DNA of 64,000 bases, taken from positions 1,984,001 to 2,048,000 of the forward strand of contig NZ_JBANDL010000002.1 of assembly GCF_037027445.1 (NCBI RefSeq), written 5' to 3'. Position 1 is the first letter of the stretch. The number at the start of each line of letters is the position of its first letter. Below are positions 61,843 through 64,000 of this stretch, piece after piece. The notes beneath the pieces are model-generated. The model ran no database searches, was not told the DNA's origin, and worked only from the letters and a program-made list of their open reading frames with translations. A program made the translations under genes and the position numbers. The stretch is from Lysobacter firmicutimachus (GTDB lineage Bacteria > Pseudomonadota > Gammaproteobacteria > Xanthomonadales > Xanthomonadaceae).

Positions 61843-62398
61843 GGCCGGCGAACTCGCCGGTGGTGGTGTTGACCAGCACGCGTTCGCCGTTGCCGATGTA
61901 TTCCGGCACCATGATTTCGATGCCGGTCGACAGCTTGGCCGGCTTCGGGCGCTTGGTCGCGGTACCGCCCTTGAGCTCCGGCGGGGTCTCGATCACTTCG
62001 ATCGCCACGCTCTGCGGCAGCTGCAGCGCCACCGGCTGGTCGTCGATGATCTGCACGTAGCAGCCCGACAGGTCCCCGACGATGTAGCCGGCAGCGTCGC
62101 CGACCACGTCGGCATCGAGCGTATAGGGGGTGTAGTCCTCGTCGTCGAGGAACACGAAGGCGTCGCCGTCCTTGTACGAGAAGGTCGCCTGGCGACGGCT
62201 CAGCTCGACTTCCTTGAGCTCGTCTTCGGCGCCGACGCTGAGGTCGAACTTGGTGCCGCCCGGCACCGAGTACATGGTGAAGCGGTACTTCACGTTGCCG
62301 CCGCGGCCCTGCGGCGAGCTGCGTTCGATATCGCGCACCTGGTACACGGTGTTGTTGTGTTCGACCACGTTACCTTTTTTGACGTCGTAGGCTTTCAT
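61832..62398 (-). CDS. efpL: EF-P-like protein EfpL (YeiP)
   Basis: The 188-residue protein belongs to the EF-P superfamily. [14 protein letters not shown] is the KOW-domain tip loop with an arginine instead of the lysine of EF-P, as in the YeiP/EfpL subfamily. [14 protein letters not shown] and the end GRAD are also typical of that branch. Such proteins relieve ribosome stalling at proline-rich and other difficult motifs. The three OB-like domains are complete. Start ATG 62398 has [16 protein letters not shown]. The downstream lipoprotein gene overlaps it. Confidence 0.9.
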   Translation of the reverse strand: MKAYDVKKGNVVEHNNTVYQVRDIERSSPQGRGGNVKYRFTMYSVPGGTKFDLSVGAEDELKEVELSRRQATFSYKDGDAFVFLDDEDYTPYTLDADVVGDAAGYIVGDLSGCYVQIIDDQPVALQLPQSVAIEVIETPPELKGGTATKRPKPAKLSTGIEIMVPEYIGNGERVLVNTTTGEFAGRAD

Positions 62399-62420
62399 CG
62401 TTGTTCGGAATTCGAGATTG

Positions 62421-62506
62421 GGGATTCGGGGTTGGCAAAAGCGGAGGGGGACGCCGGGCGGAGCGGGGATCGCTTTGCCGATCCCGAATTCCCAAACCCG
62501 AATCCC
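62421..62506. repeat. Imperfect inverted repeat between efpL and the SDR gene
   Basis: GGGATTCGGG (62421-62430) pairs with CCCGAATCCC (62497-62506), and the inner GGCAAAAGCG pairs with CGCTTTGCC. The element looks like the filler hairpins common between Xanthomonadaceae genes and may act as a weak transcription stop. Confidence 0.5.
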
Positions 62507-62514
62507 GGCCTCGC

Positions 62515-63285
62515 TTACTTCGGCGCCAGCCGGGTAGCGCCGTCCAGGCGGATGGTCTCGCCGTTGAGGTAGCGGTTGCCGAGGATGTAGCCGACCAGGT
62601 CGGCGAATTCTTCCGGGCGGCCCAGGCGCGAGGGGAAGGGGATCGAGGCCGACAGCGACTGCTGCACCGATTCGGGCATGCCGTCGACCATCGGGGTCCA
62701 GAAGATGCCCGGAGCGACGGTCATCACCCGGATGCCGAAGCGCGACAGTTCGCGCGCCATCGGCAGGGTCATGCCGACCACGCCGCCCTTCGAGGCCGAG
62801 TAGGCGGCCTGGCCGATCTGGCCTTCGTAGGCCGCGACCGAGGCGGTGTTGACGATCACGCCGCGCTCGCCGTCTTCGCCGGCTTCGTTGTGCTGCATCA
62901 GGTTGGCCGCGGCCTTGGCGACGTTGAAGCTGCCGACCAGGTTGACCATCACCGTGCTCTGGAACTGGCCCAGCGGCATCGGCGCTTCCTTGCCCAGCAC
63001 GCGGCCGGCGCCGAGGATGCCGGCGCAGTTGATCGCCGCGTTCAGCCCGCCCAGGAACTCGCGCGCGGCCGCCAGGTTGGCCGCGACCCCGGCCTCGTCG
63101 GTGACGTCGGTGCGGAAATAGCGCGCCTTGTCCGCGCCCAGCGCCGCCACGGCTTGCGCGCCCTTGTCGTCGTTGACGTCGAACAGGGCGACCTTGCCGC
63201 CACGGGCGACCAGGTGCTGGGCCACGGCCAGGCCGAGGCCGGAGACGCCGCCGGTGACGACGGCGCGGGCGTTTTCGAGTTGCAT
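62515..63285 (-). CDS. Short-chain dehydrogenase, 3-hydroxyacyl-CoA dehydrogenase type
   Basis: The 256-residue NAD(P) enzyme has TGGVSGLG (11-18) for cofactor binding, NCAGI, and the catalytic S149, Y162 and K166 (YSASK). D37 after the second strand (ALFDVND) points to NAD. The whole sequence, including [33 protein letters not shown], resembles type II 3-hydroxyacyl-CoA dehydrogenases (HSD10-like). Such enzymes work in fatty-acid or branched-chain amino-acid breakdown. The gene stands alone. Confidence 0.88.
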   Translation of the reverse strand: MQLENARAVVTGGVSGLGLAVAQHLVARGGKVALFDVNDDKGAQAVAALGADKARYFRTDVTDEAGVAANLAAAREFLGGLNAAINCAGILGAGRVLGKEAPMPLGQFQSTVMVNLVGSFNVAKAAANLMQHNEAGEDGERGVIVNTASVAAYEGQIGQAAYSASKGGVVGMTLPMARELSRFGIRVMTVAPGIFWTPMVDGMPESVQQSLSASIPFPSRLGRPEEFADLVGYILGNRYLNGETIRLDGATRLAPK

Positions 63286-63368
63286 GGGCGGTTCCTGAAG
63301 GCGGAAAGCCGCCATTCTAAAGGAGCCGGGGTATCGGCGCCGACCGCGGCCGGCGGCCGCGGACGCGG

Positions 63369-63851
63369 TCAGACCGTGCGCAAGTACCAGGTATGGCTGC
63401 CCGCCAGCTCCGCGTAACCCATCGGCGCGTCCAGCAACTGGAAGCTGTTGGCCTCCAGCAGCCGCTGCGCCTCGCTCATGCGGTCCAGCAATTCGACGTA
63501 GCACTGCGTATAGCCGTAGCCGCGCGCGGTCAGCAGGCACTTGTCGAGCAGGGCCTGGCCCAGGCCGATGCCGCGCACCGACGGCAGCAGGTAGAACTTG
63601 CGCAGCTCGCAGATGCGCTCGTCGCCGCCGAGCAGCGGCGCGATGCCGGCGCCGCCGCCGAGCTTGCCGTCGCGTTCGACCAGGAAGTAGGCGCTGCGCG
63701 GGCGGCTGTAACTGCGCTGCATCGCGTCCAGTTCCGGGTCGCTGATCGCGGCCGCGCCGAACTCCGCCTGCACCTGGCGGGCGATCGCGGCCAGCGCGGC
63801 ATCGTCGCGGGGCAGGATCGAGCGCAACTGGACGCCGGGCGGCAGGGCCAT
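63369..63851 (-). CDS. GNAT-family N-acetyltransferase 2
   Basis: The 160-residue protein has LRKFYLLPSVRGIGLGQALLDKCLLTARGYG, the acetyl-CoA loop of GNAT enzymes, followed by CYVELLDRMSEAQRLLEANSF. I use ATG 63851; a longer frame to 63881 begins with HRSPTQSYR and is less likely. The target is unknown. It is similar only in fold to the GNAT at 61010-61483. Confidence 0.85.
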   Translation of the reverse strand: MALPPGVQLRSILPRDDAALAAIARQVQAEFGAAAISDPELDAMQRSYSRPRSAYFLVERDGKLGGGAGIAPLLGGDERICELRKFYLLPSVRGIGLGQALLDKCLLTARGYGYTQCYVELLDRMSEAQRLLEANSFQLLDAPMGYAELAGSHTWYLRTV

Positions 63852-64000
63852 GCGATAACTCTGTGTCGGGGACCGGTGCACATCCTCGCTCAGGACGGGG
63901 CCGATGCGAAGATGCCGGTAGCCGCATCGGGACTCGGCGCCGGGAGGGCGCAGGCGCTGCGGAGCCGGTTGTACAGTAACGGCCGGCGCCCGGACCGCCC
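63852..64000. other. Right edge without a recognised gene
   Basis: The last 149 bp contain no gene that can be supported. They presumably lead into the next gene beyond the window. Confidence 0.4.

Overview
The window is about 70% G+C. Its gene content points to a gammaproteobacterium of the Xanthomonadaceae, most likely Lysobacter or a close relative. The signs are a histidine operon led by a TrpR-like gene, abundant GTAG-type REP palindromes (GTAGGAGCGGCG...AGCCGCGAC), a perfect Clp/CRP-type operator, and Xanthomonadaceae-like HisS, HisB and EfpL proteins. This assignment rests on recognition of families, not on a database search.

Layout. Positions 1-2224 are a lower-G+C accessory fragment: an AAA/ABC ATPase cut by the window edge, an AT-rich gap, and a structured element resembling the phage C4/P4-CI antisense RNA ahead of a small ORF. 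At 2371-4950 lie two serine hydrolases of the beta-lactamase fold. At 5371-11817 is a pgaABCD operon for poly-N-acetylglucosamine (PNAG), read leftwards, whose PgaD is fused to a TonB C-terminal domain; a perfect Clp/CRP site lies upstream, shared with a divergent GH92 alpha-mannosidase. At 15985-23761 are a large secreted protein of unknown family, an MFS exporter with a methyltransferase, a divergent GT2 synthase with a NodB-like deacetylase, and two small envelope proteins. At 24393-29843 is a duplicated four-gene fasciclin (FAS1) module, about 1.96 kb per copy, with an orphan response regulator and a small ORF between the copies. At 30059-38485 are a lipoprotein, a Sel1-like protein, tRNA-Pro(CGG), hisS, an enlarged ammonia-lyase with a 2-oxoglutarate oxygenase, and a 7TM diguanylate cyclase.

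Positions 38606-46466 hold a complete histidine operon: promoter and operator, TrpR-like gene, then hisG-D-C-B-H-A-F-I with mostly overlapping stop and start codons. After it come an unknown protein, a calcineurin-like phosphoesterase, a YdeI-family protein, a type II dehydroquinase-like protein that has lost catalytic residues, methionine salvage genes mtnB-mtnD-mtnC, two APC amino-acid permeases and a Nudix protein. At 57241-58500 is a tandem array of about five 257-bp units, each carrying three REPs. The right end holds a Tat-exported phospholipase C, two GNAT acetyltransferases, a small lipoprotein, efpL and a short-chain dehydrogenase.

Themes. Surface polysaccharide is prominent: PNAG export, a second GT2/deacetylase pair, and a diguanylate cyclase that may feed c-di-GMP control of PNAG. 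The best candidate for an undescribed system is the duplicated FAS1 module. Its four proteins lack recognisable signal peptides, the two copies share a nearly invariant divergent control region, and their terminators differ by a compensatory base-pair change.
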